This document shows positions 46,382 to 55,005 of a stretch of DNA of 64,000 nt, in pieces. The first letter of the stretch is position 1. Every line of letters begins with the position of its first letter. Source of the stretch: Caulifigura coniformis (lineage in GTDB: Bacteria; Planctomycetota; Planctomycetia; Planctomycetales; Planctomycetaceae); NCBI RefSeq assembly GCF_007745175.1, contig NZ_CP036271.1, forward strand, positions 4,786,314 through 4,850,313. The letters run 5' to 3'. The notes beneath the pieces were generated by a model. It did not search any database, was not told where the DNA came from, and saw only the letters and a list, made by a program, of their open reading frames with translations. The position numbers were made by a program, and so were the translations under genes.

Positions 46382-49015
46382 CTCCAGGACATAGGTCTTG
46401 TTGCTACCGCTGCTCCGGCCCCTCAGCGTCACGAGGTCGCCGGTGGGCGCGACGAACCGCTCGTTCGAAAAACGTGTGAGCAGCCCGCCCATCTTCGTCG
46501 CCTGCGATTTGGCCGTGCCGCCCCCCAGTTCTGCGGATAGGAGGCTGTGGCTCTGAGCCAGGCTGAGCCATTCCGAGGCCGTGGAGGGCGCAGTCGCCCT
46601 CGCAATTGCGGCCTGAACGAGTTGTTCGAAGTCCGCACGGACCGGATCCAGAGTGCGTTCGATCTCCTCAACGTTCGCTAATAACCCTGTACGGCCATTG
46701 GCCTCCAGAACCCCTCCCACGATCCGTCCCCAGCCCTTCTTGTTGAACCGGGTCTCGACGTTCGACAGGGGCCGGCCGGCCGCCTTCCAGGCTTCCACCA
46801 TGCCGATCAGTTCGCCCAGAAGCTCAAGCCGATACCTGGCGGCATACTCTTCAGGATCGTGCAACTGGAAGCGACGCTTTCTGGGGTCGCCTTCGAGGAA
46901 TAGACGGATGGGGACACACCGCGTGATCAGGTCGCGTCCCACCTCAGGCGTATTGGCCGTGATGCAGACGATGTGGGCGTTCTCGGCCCGGATCTCCGAC
47001 GAGTGCCCCAGCTTGCGGAACGACAGCACCGGATCGGTGATGCACCGTTCCAGGCAGGGGGAATCGATGACCTTCGCTCCCCGCTGGGTCTTGGCGTTGT
47101 CGATGACGAGCGTCGTCTGCCCCGTCCGGACCCGGGCCGCAATGCGTTTCTCGAACTCCTCGTCATTGTCGTTGTACGTGCAGGTCTCGACCTGACGGGC
47201 GTCACGCAGGATGGCCAGCAGCTGTGCCAGCACCGACTTCCCCAGGCTCGGCTGGTTCCCGGTGATCAGAGCCGCGGGCTTCGATCCGACGAAGTGGGAG
47301 ATCAGCACCACCGTCAGGAGCATTCCGAGGTAATTCACGCGGTCGACTTCGCTCTGGAAGCAGAACTCCCGGAGCAGGCGGTCCAGATGTTCCGTTCCAG
47401 GGACAGGGGAAACGGCCGGCCCGGCGTAGAGGATCCCCGTGGCCCGGTCGTAGCCCGGAGTGACGAGCCGGAAGTCCGGATCGAAGACCGGCGCCTTTGT
47501 AAACAGCCGAATGGCCGGTAGCCGCGCCAGTTCGGTCGGGTGATGCAGCCAGGTGTTTCCGTACTGCGGCGGCAGCGGTTTGAACTCCTGGCGGAAGGAG
47601 TCCTCGCCCACATGGACGATGGCCACTTCCGCCTGGCTATTGAGCAGACCTGCCAACTGGGCCGCGTCCTCCAGCGGTTCCAATGTCTCGTTGTGGAACC
47701 GGACAGGCGTTCCGGTCCTGGTGAAGGTGTTCCTGGCCGCCACGAAGACGTCGGTGATCTGTTTCATCACGCTGGCCACCGGTTGGGCGTCGTCGATCAC
47801 GACGACGTCGTCGGCCGCGTCGAAGCGTTCAACAACGGGCGGTGTTTTCAGACCGGCGTGGGAGTCGGCAGCCTTTTCGGCCCGCTCAAGTGTCTCCACG
47901 CGAACGACTTGCTCCGCCTTCGACCAGGTTCGCTGGAAGTAGTCCTCGCCCCGTTCGGCGAACTTGCCGACGTCCGCCACCTGGGGCCAGATGTCGTGGG
48001 ACTGGTAGCCCTTGCGGATGGCCGCCGCGCACAGAGCGAAGTCCGTCTCGGAACGCGAGCCGGCGGGAGCCACTCGGCAGGCGTTGATCCGGTCGGACAG
48101 TTTGGCGGCCCCGGCCGATGTGAGTTTCCGAGGCGCGGGGAGCGGGATGGCCGCAATCTGCTGGCGGCGTTTCGCTGTCGGAGACTCAGCTGCAAATCGC
48201 TCGAACGTCGAGAGCGAATACCTCTCGTGCGACTGGTGCACGATCGATGTAGGAACCGGTGCTTGCCCGGACCGTTCGTCCTTGCGGTTCATGGTGCCCG
48301 GCACTCGCAGCAGCCGGGCCAGGTCCTGGGTATGGTCGCCGCCAATTGCCTCAGCCACGCCGGCCAGGATGTCCTGGAACTGCAATGCCTTGGGGCTGAG
48401 CGGCGGCACATTGCGTCTCAGCCGATTGCCTGTCTTTCGGTCATGGAGATCGATTCGTTCCCCGTCATCGACAAAGTGCTCGAGGCGGCGTTTGCCGACC
48501 TGGGTGTGGTCGACCCATTCTGACACGACCTGCGGAGGAGGTCCGACGTCATCAATGAGATACGGCTCATCCAGCAGCCAGTACAGATGCACACCGTGAC
48601 CCGAGTTCACCCCCATCGAGGGCGTCGGGAGGCCGGCAGCCTGGCAGCGTTCGAACGCCTCGGGAGGAGCGATGTGATCGAGATCGGCCCAGAGGCACCG
48701 GGCCGTGCGAATCTGCCACGACTGGTCATAGCCTTCCGGACCGACCCGTGGGCAGACGCCGTAGAAACAGTTGGCTCGCTCCGCTGCTGCAGCGCGGAGA
48801 TTGAGCAGGAGCGTCACTTCGCCCAATGCACGAAGTGGCCGACACCAGGTCTCTTTGAACAGCACCCGGGAATGCCGCCGGCCGAACTGGGACCAAATCT
48901 CCGTAGGCCGGAACAGCAGATGGTCTTCTGGCGCAAACAGCGTCTGGAAGAACGCCAGCGCTGTGGCTGCGAGAGGCAGGTCCTGAGATGCCTGGGACGG
49001 CTCAACGGGCGCCAT
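46370..49015 (-). CDS. primase-polymerase / superfamily 3-like helicase
   Basis: 881 aa. The N-terminal archaeo-eukaryotic primase half shows CLWADLDH (metal Asp pair, 111/113), NSGHGVHLYWLLDEP (near 137), and RLLRVPGTMNRKD (near 265), a hallmark of RepB/PrimPol enzymes. The C-terminal half has Walker A GNQPSLGKS (about 589) and an Asn sensor in VCITANTPEVGRD (near 705). It probably primes and unwinds element DNA. The ATG at 49015 directly follows the TOPRIM stop (one base between), which indicates coupling; the longer open frame to 49210 overlaps that gene. Confidence 0.85.
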   Translation of the reverse strand: MAPVEPSQASQDLPLAATALAFFQTLFAPEDHLLFRPTEIWSQFGRRHSRVLFKETWCRPLRALGEVTLLLNLRAAAAERANCFYGVCPRVGPEGYDQSWQIRTARCLWADLDHIAPPEAFERCQAAGLPTPSMGVNSGHGVHLYWLLDEPYLIDDVGPPPQVVSEWVDHTQVGKRRLEHFVDDGERIDLHDRKTGNRLRRNVPPLSPKALQFQDILAGVAEAIGGDHTQDLARLLRVPGTMNRKDERSGQAPVPTSIVHQSHERYSLSTFERFAAESPTAKRRQQIAAIPLPAPRKLTSAGAAKLSDRINACRVAPAGSRSETDFALCAAAIRKGYQSHDIWPQVADVGKFAERGEDYFQRTWSKAEQVVRVETLERAEKAADSHAGLKTPPVVERFDAADDVVVIDDAQPVASVMKQITDVFVAARNTFTRTGTPVRFHNETLEPLEDAAQLAGLLNSQAEVAIVHVGEDSFRQEFKPLPPQYGNTWLHHPTELARLPAIRLFTKAPVFDPDFRLVTPGYDRATGILYAGPAVSPVPGTEHLDRLLREFCFQSEVDRVNYLGMLLTVVLISHFVGSKPAALITGNQPSLGKSVLAQLLAILRDARQVETCTYNDNDEEFEKRIAARVRTGQTTLVIDNAKTQRGAKVIDSPCLERCITDPVLSFRKLGHSSEIRAENAHIVCITANTPEVGRDLITRCVPIRLFLEGDPRKRRFQLHDPEEYAARYRLELLGELIGMVEAWKAAGRPLSNVETRFNKKGWGRIVGGVLEANGRTGLLANVEEIERTLDPVRADFEQLVQAAIARATAPSTASEWLSLAQSHSLLSAELGGGTAKSQATKMGGLLTRFSNERFVAPTGDLVTLRGRSSGSNKTYVLERSR

Positions 49016-49016
49016 G

Positions 49017-50177
49017 TCACGCCTCCTCGTCGGACGAGGGATGGTGCCCGGCACGCAGTCGCCCAAGTGTCGCACGGAACAGAGACCGTTCCTCAAGCTC
49101 AATCGTCTGCAGCCGCTCCCACTGTTCCGGCGGGATGTGTCGTTCGATGGCCGCACGGACCCGGTCACGGATCTCCGGTGCCGGGAGTGCGTCCAGTTCA
49201 GCGGCCGCACTGCCGTGGGCCTCGATGAACGCGCGGTAACGCTTGTCCGACTTCTTGGGCTCCAGCTTCAGGAGATCGAAGTCGTCAAAGTCCGCGGCGT
49301 TGACCCCCAGTCGGTGCCAGCGAAACGCATGATGGCAGTACGTGGAGAGTTTGGACCGGATGTCTCGTTCGAGATCGAACCCCGAGGGATCGAAGTCGCC
49401 CAGGTAGTACACGTCGATCGGCTTCTCGATCCGGTTCCAGGTCGAGGCGATCTCGTGGGCAAACGACAGCGACGCATAGCCACGGATCGGTGATAGCGTG
49501 ACGTCGAACTCCTCTGTGATGGGCGACACCACGCCGGCCATCGCGTCTTTCTCGACGATGACGTGGACATACTCGGGCAGTTCGGCCCAGAAGTCCTTCC
49601 GATACGCCCGCTGCACCGTGTCGAGAAACTCAGGGATCCCGGTCCACGACGACGGCTTCTGGCTGCTGCGGACGTTGTCGACCAGCCATTCGAAAGGGAC
49701 GACGCCCGTTTCCCGGAGCCGCGTCATGACCCGGCCCATCCGGGAATAGTGCTCCTTGTCCGTGCTGGGGAGGAACCCGGCCGAGACGACCCGGTAGAAC
49801 AGGCCGCGGAGTGTCAGCGGGTGCTCGTCACAGGCGATGTCGGTGGCGACGATCGCCAGCGCCAGGTTCTTGCCACGAAACCCGGCCGAGGCGATCCGTT
49901 CCAGCGAGTCGCGGGTCAACCGGGTCGTGAAGCCCCGATCCTCGATGGAGTTCAGAACCGAATCGAGGTTCGTTTTGATGCGATGTTGGCGAAGTGCCCG
50001 TTGTCGGACGAGTTGCTTGACCGTTCCGGGCTCACCTCTGGCCGCGAGGTTGCGCATCTCCTGGGCGATCTCCTCGTCCGTCATGCCGACCATCGCGAGC
50101 ATTTGCGCAACGGTGTCTTCGCCCAACTCCTCGAGGAGCGCGTCGTGATCGGCCGTCGAGATCGCGGAGTGGCTCAT
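49017..50177 (-). CDS. Spo11/TopoVI-A-like protein with TOPRIM domain
   Basis: 386 aa. A winged-helix segment at about 120-165 (LTLRGLFYRVVSAG and MGRVMTRLRETGVVPFEW) has a Tyr at 128 near the place of the cleavage Tyr in TopoVI-A. A TOPRIM domain follows: the Glu in IVEKDA (209), then DFDPSG (D261, D263). This is the domain order of topoisomerase VI subunit A and Spo11, yet no B-subunit GHKL ATPase is encoded nearby. It may nick or break DNA during replication or packaging. It overlaps the next upstream gene by 4 bases. Confidence 0.78.
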   Translation of the reverse strand: MSHSAISTADHDALLEELGEDTVAQMLAMVGMTDEEIAQEMRNLAARGEPGTVKQLVRQRALRQHRIKTNLDSVLNSIEDRGFTTRLTRDSLERIASAGFRGKNLALAIVATDIACDEHPLTLRGLFYRVVSAGFLPSTDKEHYSRMGRVMTRLRETGVVPFEWLVDNVRSSQKPSSWTGIPEFLDTVQRAYRKDFWAELPEYVHVIVEKDAMAGVVSPITEEFDVTLSPIRGYASLSFAHEIASTWNRIEKPIDVYYLGDFDPSGFDLERDIRSKLSTYCHHAFRWHRLGVNAADFDDFDLLKLEPKKSDKRYRAFIEAHGSAAAELDALPAPEIRDRVRAAIERHIPPEQWERLQTIELEERSLFRATLGRLRAGHHPSSDEEA

Positions 50178-50452
50178 GCCGGCACGGGTTCCCCACGGCG
50201 TTCGACGTCGAAGGCGCCAGGACCGTATTCCCGGACCAGGAATCCGACGAGCAGTTTGTTGAGGGTGCGGCCGATCCGGGTGGAACTATCGACTTCGATC
50301 ACCCGGTGCTCTTCATCGATGACGTGGGCCGCATCGAGCCGGACGGCCGCTTCGCCGAAGATGGATTCGGTCGCCCAGAGAGCCAGGAGCAGGGTGGCCT
50401 CGACGCTGGGAAAGCTAGTCTGAGGTCGGAAGGAATAGCGGTGGATGTTCAT
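50174..50452 (-). CDS. small hypothetical protein
   Basis: 92 aa, unrecognised. Its last 4 bases overlap the TOPRIM gene start. The sequence begins NIHRYSFRPQTSFPSVEATLLLAL and has a helical middle plus RTLNKLLVGFLVREYG near the end. The chosen ATG (50452) lies inside one arm of an inverted repeat; a GTG at 50479 is an alternative but its Shine-Dalgarno lies too close. Confidence 0.55.
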   Translation of the reverse strand: MNIHRYSFRPQTSFPSVEATLLLALWATESIFGEAAVRLDAAHVIDEEHRVIEVDSSTRIGRTLNKLLVGFLVREYGPGAFDVERRGEPVPA

Positions 50453-50491
50453 GGGTAGGTGGTCCTGAGAATCTGGCACTCCCTCCTACCC
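50453..50491. promoter_or_regulatory. inverted repeat between sigma-factor stop and next start
   Basis: GGGTAGG (50453-50459) and CCTACCC (50485-50491) form a perfect 7-bp stem around a 25-base loop. On the minus strand the upstream arm carries the sigma-factor stop and GGAGGG, and the downstream arm abuts the next ATG. A fold would sequester the ribosome site, so translational control is possible. Confidence 0.4.
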
Positions 50492-51073
50492 GTGGTGTCT
50501 GGGATCTGCCGGCGGTTTCCTGGTCGGATTCAGGCTGTCGAACGATTTCCTGAGACGTCGGATGTGGTCCTGAAGCGTTGACCGCGCCACTCCCTGTCGA
50601 CGGGCCATCTCGCTGATCGATTCGGCTGAGAGGCCCCGGCATAGAGCACGATCCTGGTCGGACATCCGATTGACGATCTCCCGGACGTCGAACCGGATCT
50701 CCGGCTGGTCGGACGGGGCGGCCGCGCCGCGATGCACCCGTCTGAAATGGTCGGCCTGAGACACCGCCCCGCCCATGTCGCTGCCATCCATCAGGTCTTG
50801 GCGGCGACTGCGGAGGTATTTCCCGGCCAGCGTGCGGCAGCGGCGGTCAATCACGGTCTCAAGGAACGGTTTCCAGGCCCCGCGTTCAGGCCGGTAGGCT
50901 TTTGACCGCTTGAGAACTTCGAGCCGGAGCGTCTGTGCGATGTCGTCTTCGTCCGACTTGCAGAGCCCCAGCTGAAGGGCCATTCGCCGGGCCTTCCAGC
51001 GGATCAGATCGCCAGCGTAGCCCTTGGTGGGGTCCTCGGCACTGGGACCTCCGTCGCCTCCCTGGAAAGCCAT
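50486..51073 (-). CDS. sigma-70-family RNA polymerase sigma factor
   Basis: 195 aa. The region-2-like part is at about 20-90 (DEDDIAQTLRLEVLKRSKAY then ERGAWKPFLETVIDRRCRTLAG). Region 4 is at about 130-180 (REIVNRMSDQDRALCRGL, then ISEMARRQGVARSTLQDHIRRL) with a helix-turn-helix. The linker carries a polar insertion. It is upstream of, and in line with, the replication genes, so it may direct host RNA polymerase to element promoters. The ATG at 51073 has AAGGGA 7 bases upstream. Confidence 0.8.
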   Translation of the reverse strand: MAFQGGDGGPSAEDPTKGYAGDLIRWKARRMALQLGLCKSDEDDIAQTLRLEVLKRSKAYRPERGAWKPFLETVIDRRCRTLAGKYLRSRRQDLMDGSDMGGAVSQADHFRRVHRGAAAPSDQPEIRFDVREIVNRMSDQDRALCRGLSAESISEMARRQGVARSTLQDHIRRLRKSFDSLNPTRKPPADPRHHG

Positions 51074-51300
51074 TCCATGTCCCTTTTTCACGATGCCCAG
51101 GCTCGGATTTAGCCTGCTCGTGAAGAGGTGGCTGGCGCTGATGTGGCGCAACAGATTTTTCCGGGCAATTTGCCATTCTTCTGTCGCAATCTAGTGAGGC
51201 AAGTCCTTTTCGTATGGCGACTTAGCGTAAATGCCCGTGCGTCAGGAGGAGCACCGTCCCGCGCCACATTCCACAACGAGTAGCGTTGATTTTCTCAACA

Positions 51301-52617
51301 TTAGCCGCGCATTTCCGTCTTCAACCGGAACTCCATTCGGTCCTCGATGATGACGGCGTAGCCAACCTGAATGGACGCGATACAGTCGCCGGCCAACGGC
51401 GGGAGTGGATCTGGAATCTCCTCGATTGAGCGCTCAAGTCGCTCGGCGATCGACGCCTTGATGACCGCTCGTGCCCTGGTGATTGCATACGTCACGGCCC
51501 GCGACATTTTGGCCGGGTCCATCCCCTTGCAAAGAGGACGAATGGCAGCGAGCGCCTCTTTCCGTGACAAGCTTCCGCGGGCGTCAATGAGGCGTTCGAG
51601 GAGGGTCGCCACTTTCCCCTTCGGAATCCGAATGCGACCGCGCCGACGCCAGCCGTCTTTATGGGCTCTGAACAGCCACCAATTCTGGTGGTCCTCAATC
51701 GCGAGTGCCCAACGGTCAAGTTTCACAGGATCGTAGGTGGGCGACGATGTCTCAGCATGACCGGTCGAGTCTCCGGACCTTTCGGCTGAAACAGGCGCGT
51801 CGACGGGCGCTGGTTGTGGCTGCGACGACGGTGATTCCAAGGCCAATTCGCAGGCAAGAGTCTCTTGTTCCAGCAGCACTTCGAGTTCCGGGACTTTCGC
51901 GAATCCTCCCTCCAGGGCCTTCCAGAAGATTCTCGCACTGGAGACCGGCCCCTCGCCGTGACGGTTCTTGAACGAGCTCTCTTCACTCTCGACGGCTTCT
52001 TGCCAGATGCGTGCAGCAGATCTGGTCGACAGAAAGACCAGTCCAATCGCAGTGTTCTCCTGATACTGGCCCGCCGTCAGGAGTCCAAAGCCGTGCCTGA
52101 GACGGACGCGCGCGGCGAAACGCTTGAGCGCTGCGAGTCGTTGGTTGCTCATCGAGACTGGATAGAAGATCTCTCGAGCATGGTATGAGGCCAGCCGGAT
52201 GTGGCTGTCCCTCTTGCGATTGCGAGGCTCCATTGGTCTGGCTGCATGGATCTCCTGCAGCATGAGCGAATAGTGGTGGACTATCCGCTGCAGGTCCTCC
52301 TGGATCACTACCAGATCAGCAAGTTCAAGCGGCCGTCGTTCCGCGGCCTGGTACTGCGTTTCATACTCCGATTCCGGGAGCGAACTCAGGTAGAAGCCGT
52401 GATAGATCTCCTCGTACGGAGATCGCGGGGGGCGCATCCCGTGGTAGAGCCGAAATGATGATTCGCCAAGGCGTGCATGGCGACGAGCAAAGAGGTCGAT
52501 GGCTATTTGACGGCCCTCGGCGGGAATGTCCCGGAGCTTGGCCAGTTCCTCTCCCGCAGCTACGTCTTCGGGATAGATCGTCACTTCCTCGTCGTCTTCA
52601 GCCCCGGCGCCGCTCAT
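51301..52617 (-). CDS. hypothetical element protein
   Basis: 438 aa, unrecognised. The acidic N-terminus (GAEDDEEVTIYPED) is followed by a helical region with several Arg/Tyr-rich segments to about 235 and a Pro/Ser/Gln linker (about 260-300). A C-terminal domain (about 305-435) with WRRRGRIRIPKGKVATLLE and KMSRAVTYAITRARAVIKA may bind DNA. It is the first minus-strand gene of the replication half of the element, divergent from the recombinase operon. Confidence 0.6.
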   Translation of the reverse strand: MSGAGAEDDEEVTIYPEDVAAGEELAKLRDIPAEGRQIAIDLFARRHARLGESSFRLYHGMRPPRSPYEEIYHGFYLSSLPESEYETQYQAAERRPLELADLVVIQEDLQRIVHHYSLMLQEIHAARPMEPRNRKRDSHIRLASYHAREIFYPVSMSNQRLAALKRFAARVRLRHGFGLLTAGQYQENTAIGLVFLSTRSAARIWQEAVESEESSFKNRHGEGPVSSARIFWKALEGGFAKVPELEVLLEQETLACELALESPSSQPQPAPVDAPVSAERSGDSTGHAETSSPTYDPVKLDRWALAIEDHQNWWLFRAHKDGWRRRGRIRIPKGKVATLLERLIDARGSLSRKEALAAIRPLCKGMDPAKMSRAVTYAITRARAVIKASIAERLERSIEEIPDPLPPLAGDCIASIQVGYAVIIEDRMEFRLKTEMRG

Positions 52618-52727
52618 GACTGTCCTGCCCTTTCCGGATGAGCCCCCATCGTTATTGCCAGAGTTCTCCGTTAACCGCTAGGTCGCCCGGGTACTGGAAG
52701 GGGTCGAATTAGGGAGAGCCTGTGCCC

Positions 52728-52958
52728 ATGCCCCGAACAGATTCACTGAGCGTTATCGCTTCACTATTCGCCCGCGGTTACCTCCGCCTACTGGACTCCG
52801 CACCCGCGGCCGCGATCCAGAAACCGAATCTCGCCTCGGTTTCGACATGCCTTGAGGTGTCCGCCGAGAGTCGCCTCAGTGTGCCCACGGGTTTACCGCC
52901 CGGAGAGTCCGGGGTCCCGCAGCGCGACTATGAACAGGAGGCAGAGGCATGGCTGTAG
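52728..52958 (+). CDS. small hypothetical protein of the recombinase module
   Basis: 76 aa. The ATG at 52728 has AGGGAGAG 9 bases upstream, and the last 10 bases overlap the DUF2924 start. The segment SVIASLFARGYLRLLDS resembles small proteins I recall beside DUF2924-recombinase pairs elsewhere; the recall is not verified. Function unknown. Confidence 0.5.
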   Translation: MPRTDSLSVIASLFARGYLRLLDSAPAAAIQKPNLASVSTCLEVSAESRLSVPTGLPPGESGVPQRDYEQEAEAWL

Positions 52959-53461
52959 ATGTAGATGTGGATGTGGATGTGGATGTGACCGCCCAACTGG
53001 CGGCGCTGGAGACGATGACCGTCGGCCAGTTGAAAGCGAAGTACGAAGAGGTGTTCAACGAGCCGGCCCGGAGCGGCAACAAACAGTGGCTCTTCAAACG
53101 CACCGCCTGGGGAATCCAAGCCCGCGCGTTCGGGGGGATCTCCGAACGGGCTCGCCAACGGGCGCTCGAGATCGCCAACGAGGCTGATCTCCGCTTGAAG
53201 GCCCCGAAGAACTTCGTCTTCGCGACCGCGACGAAACCGGCATCGGCCCCGAAGCCGGCCGACGATGCCCGGCTCCCCAAGCCCGGCACGGTGCTCACCC
53301 GAACGTACAAGAAGCAGAAGGTCTCCGTCGAAGTCCTGCGGGACGGGTTCCTATACGAGGGGAAAACCTATCCCTCCCTCTCGGCGGTCGCCAAAGTGGT
53401 CACCGGTTCCCATTGGAACGGGTTCCTGTTCTTCGGCCTCCAGAAGCAGGGAGGCCAGTAA
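52949..53461 (+). CDS. DUF2924-family protein
   Basis: 170 aa; GGAGG lies 8 bases before the ATG. After an unusual VD-repeat N-terminus, residues 16-75 match the DUF2924 core (LKAKYEEVFNEPARSGNKQW, then WGIQARAFGG). Residues 105-170 form a small basic domain (GTVLTRTYKKQKVSVEV, then YPSLSAVAKVVTGSHWNG). The family accompanies large serine recombinases in prophages and plasmids and may act as an accessory DNA-binding factor. Its TAA stop shares one base with the recombinase ATG. Confidence 0.82.
   Translation: MAVDVDVDVDVDVTAQLAALETMTVGQLKAKYEEVFNEPARSGNKQWLFKRTAWGIQARAFGGISERARQRALEIANEADLRLKAPKNFVFATATKPASAPKPADDARLPKPGTVLTRTYKKQKVSVEVLRDGFLYEGKTYPSLSAVAKVVTGSHWNGFLFFGLQKQGGQ
52955..52984 (+). 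repeat. five tandem GTRGAT hexamers at the DUF2924 start
   Basis: GTAGAT twice and GTGGAT three times, in frame, encoding five Val-Asp pairs directly after Met-Ala. The copy number could change without breaking the frame. Confidence 0.9.
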
Positions 53462-55005
53462 TGGCTCGACGGAAGGAACCGAACAGCCCAAACACCACGT
53501 CGAAGTCGATCCGCTGCGCCATCTACACCCGGAAGAGCACGGACGAAGGCCTCGAAAAAGACTTCAACAGCCTCGACGCCCAACGGGAGGCGGCCGAGGC
53601 GTATATCGCCAGCCAGATCGGGGAGGGTTGGATCTGTCTTCCGGACCGGTACGACGACGGCGGCTTCACCGGCGGCAACCTCGACCGGCCGGCGCTCAAG
53701 AAGCTCATCGCCGATATTGAAGCCGGGAAGATTGACTGCGTGGTTGTCTACAAAGTCGACCGACTGTCCCGGTCGCTGACCGACTTCGGTCGCCTGGTGG
53801 AGGTGTTCGATAAACGCGGGACATCGTTCGTCTCGGTGACGCAGCACTTCAACACGACGAACAGCATGGGGCGTCTGACGCTCAATATTCTGCTGTCGTT
53901 CGCCCAGTTCGAACGAGAGATCATTTCGGAACGGACACGGGACAAGATGGCGGCCGCCCGCAAGAAGGGGAAATGGGCCGGCGGCCCGCCGATGCTGGGC
54001 TACGACGTCGTGAACCAGAAATTGGAGGTCAACGAGCCCGAGGCGAAACAGGTCCGGGAGGTCTTCGAATTGTATCTCGACCGCAGGTCGCTGCTGACGG
54101 TCGCCCAGGAACTCAACGACCGCGGCTCGACCACCAAACGCTGGAATACAAAGGCCGGCACGGAGAAGGGCGGCTTGAGGTGGACCAAGGACAACGTCCT
54201 CGCGCTGCTGCGGAACGTCGTCTACATCGGCAGGGTTCGGCACAAGGCCGAGACCTATCCCGGAGAGCACGTCGGCATCGTCGACCAGGCGGTATTCGAC
54301 GCGGTCCAGGCGCTTCTCTCGGACAACGGCCGGACGAACCCAAACGGCCCCCGCGGGTCCGACGGCGCCATTCTCTGTGGCCTGGTCCGCTGTCGATCCT
54401 GCGGGTGCGCGATGACGCCCAGCTGCTCGGTCAAGAAGAACCGCCGCTACCGCTACTACGTCTGTGTGAATGCCCAGAAGCGCGGCTATCGCGAGTGCCC
54501 CATGCCCAGTGTCTCAGCCGAGGTGCTGGAGACCTTCGTCGTGGACCAGATCCGGGAGATCGGACGAGATCCCGACCTCGTCGCCGCGACGTTCGCCGAG
54601 GTGCAACGGCAGGCGGAGGAAAGGCTCGAGTCGCTCAGGAACGAAGCCGACCGTCTCGAGGCCCAGATCGCCGGGATCTACCGACAACTGGCCCAGGCGG
54701 CCTCCCAGCCCGACCGACTGGCCGCCCTGAACGCCGAAGTGGACGACCGTCAGCGCGTTCTGGCCCAGATCCGGCTCCAGATCGAGACAACCGGCCGCCA
54801 GAACGCCCACGTTGGCGACGTGCGCCGGGCTCTGGCGGAGTTCGACGGGGTGTGGGGGGCGCTCACCCGACGCGAACAGGGCGAACTGTTGCGGCACGTG
54901 CTCGAAGGGGTCGAGTTCGACGGAAAGTCGGAAGAGGTGACGCTGGCGTTCCGGTTCGGGCAGCTGCCGGCTGAGGACAACCAAATTGTGGAGGAAGCGG
55001 CGTGA
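53461..55005 (+). CDS. large serine recombinase
   Basis: 514 aa. The resolvase domain (about 18-165) has the nucleophile Ser in YTRKSTDEG and the Arg-rich YKVDRLSRS and FEREIISERTRDK blocks. The recombinase domain runs from about 175 to 290. A zinc ribbon (CRSCGCAM near 320, later C...CP) and a coiled-coil region (about 380-450) complete it. Such enzymes integrate and excise phages and islands at short attachment sites. It is the central gene of a four-gene plus-strand operon and overlaps the HTH gene by 4 bases. Confidence 0.93.
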   Translation: MARRKEPNSPNTTSKSIRCAIYTRKSTDEGLEKDFNSLDAQREAAEAYIASQIGEGWICLPDRYDDGGFTGGNLDRPALKKLIADIEAGKIDCVVVYKVDRLSRSLTDFGRLVEVFDKRGTSFVSVTQHFNTTNSMGRLTLNILLSFAQFEREIISERTRDKMAAARKKGKWAGGPPMLGYDVVNQKLEVNEPEAKQVREVFELYLDRRSLLTVAQELNDRGSTTKRWNTKAGTEKGGLRWTKDNVLALLRNVVYIGRVRHKAETYPGEHVGIVDQAVFDAVQALLSDNGRTNPNGPRGSDGAILCGLVRCRSCGCAMTPSCSVKKNRRYRYYVCVNAQKRGYRECPMPSVSAEVLETFVVDQIREIGRDPDLVAATFAEVQRQAEERLESLRNEADRLEAQIAGIYRQLAQAASQPDRLAALNAEVDDRQRVLAQIRLQIETTGRQNAHVGDVRRALAEFDGVWGALTRREQGELLRHVLEGVEFDGKSEEVTLAFRFGQLPAEDNQIVEEAA

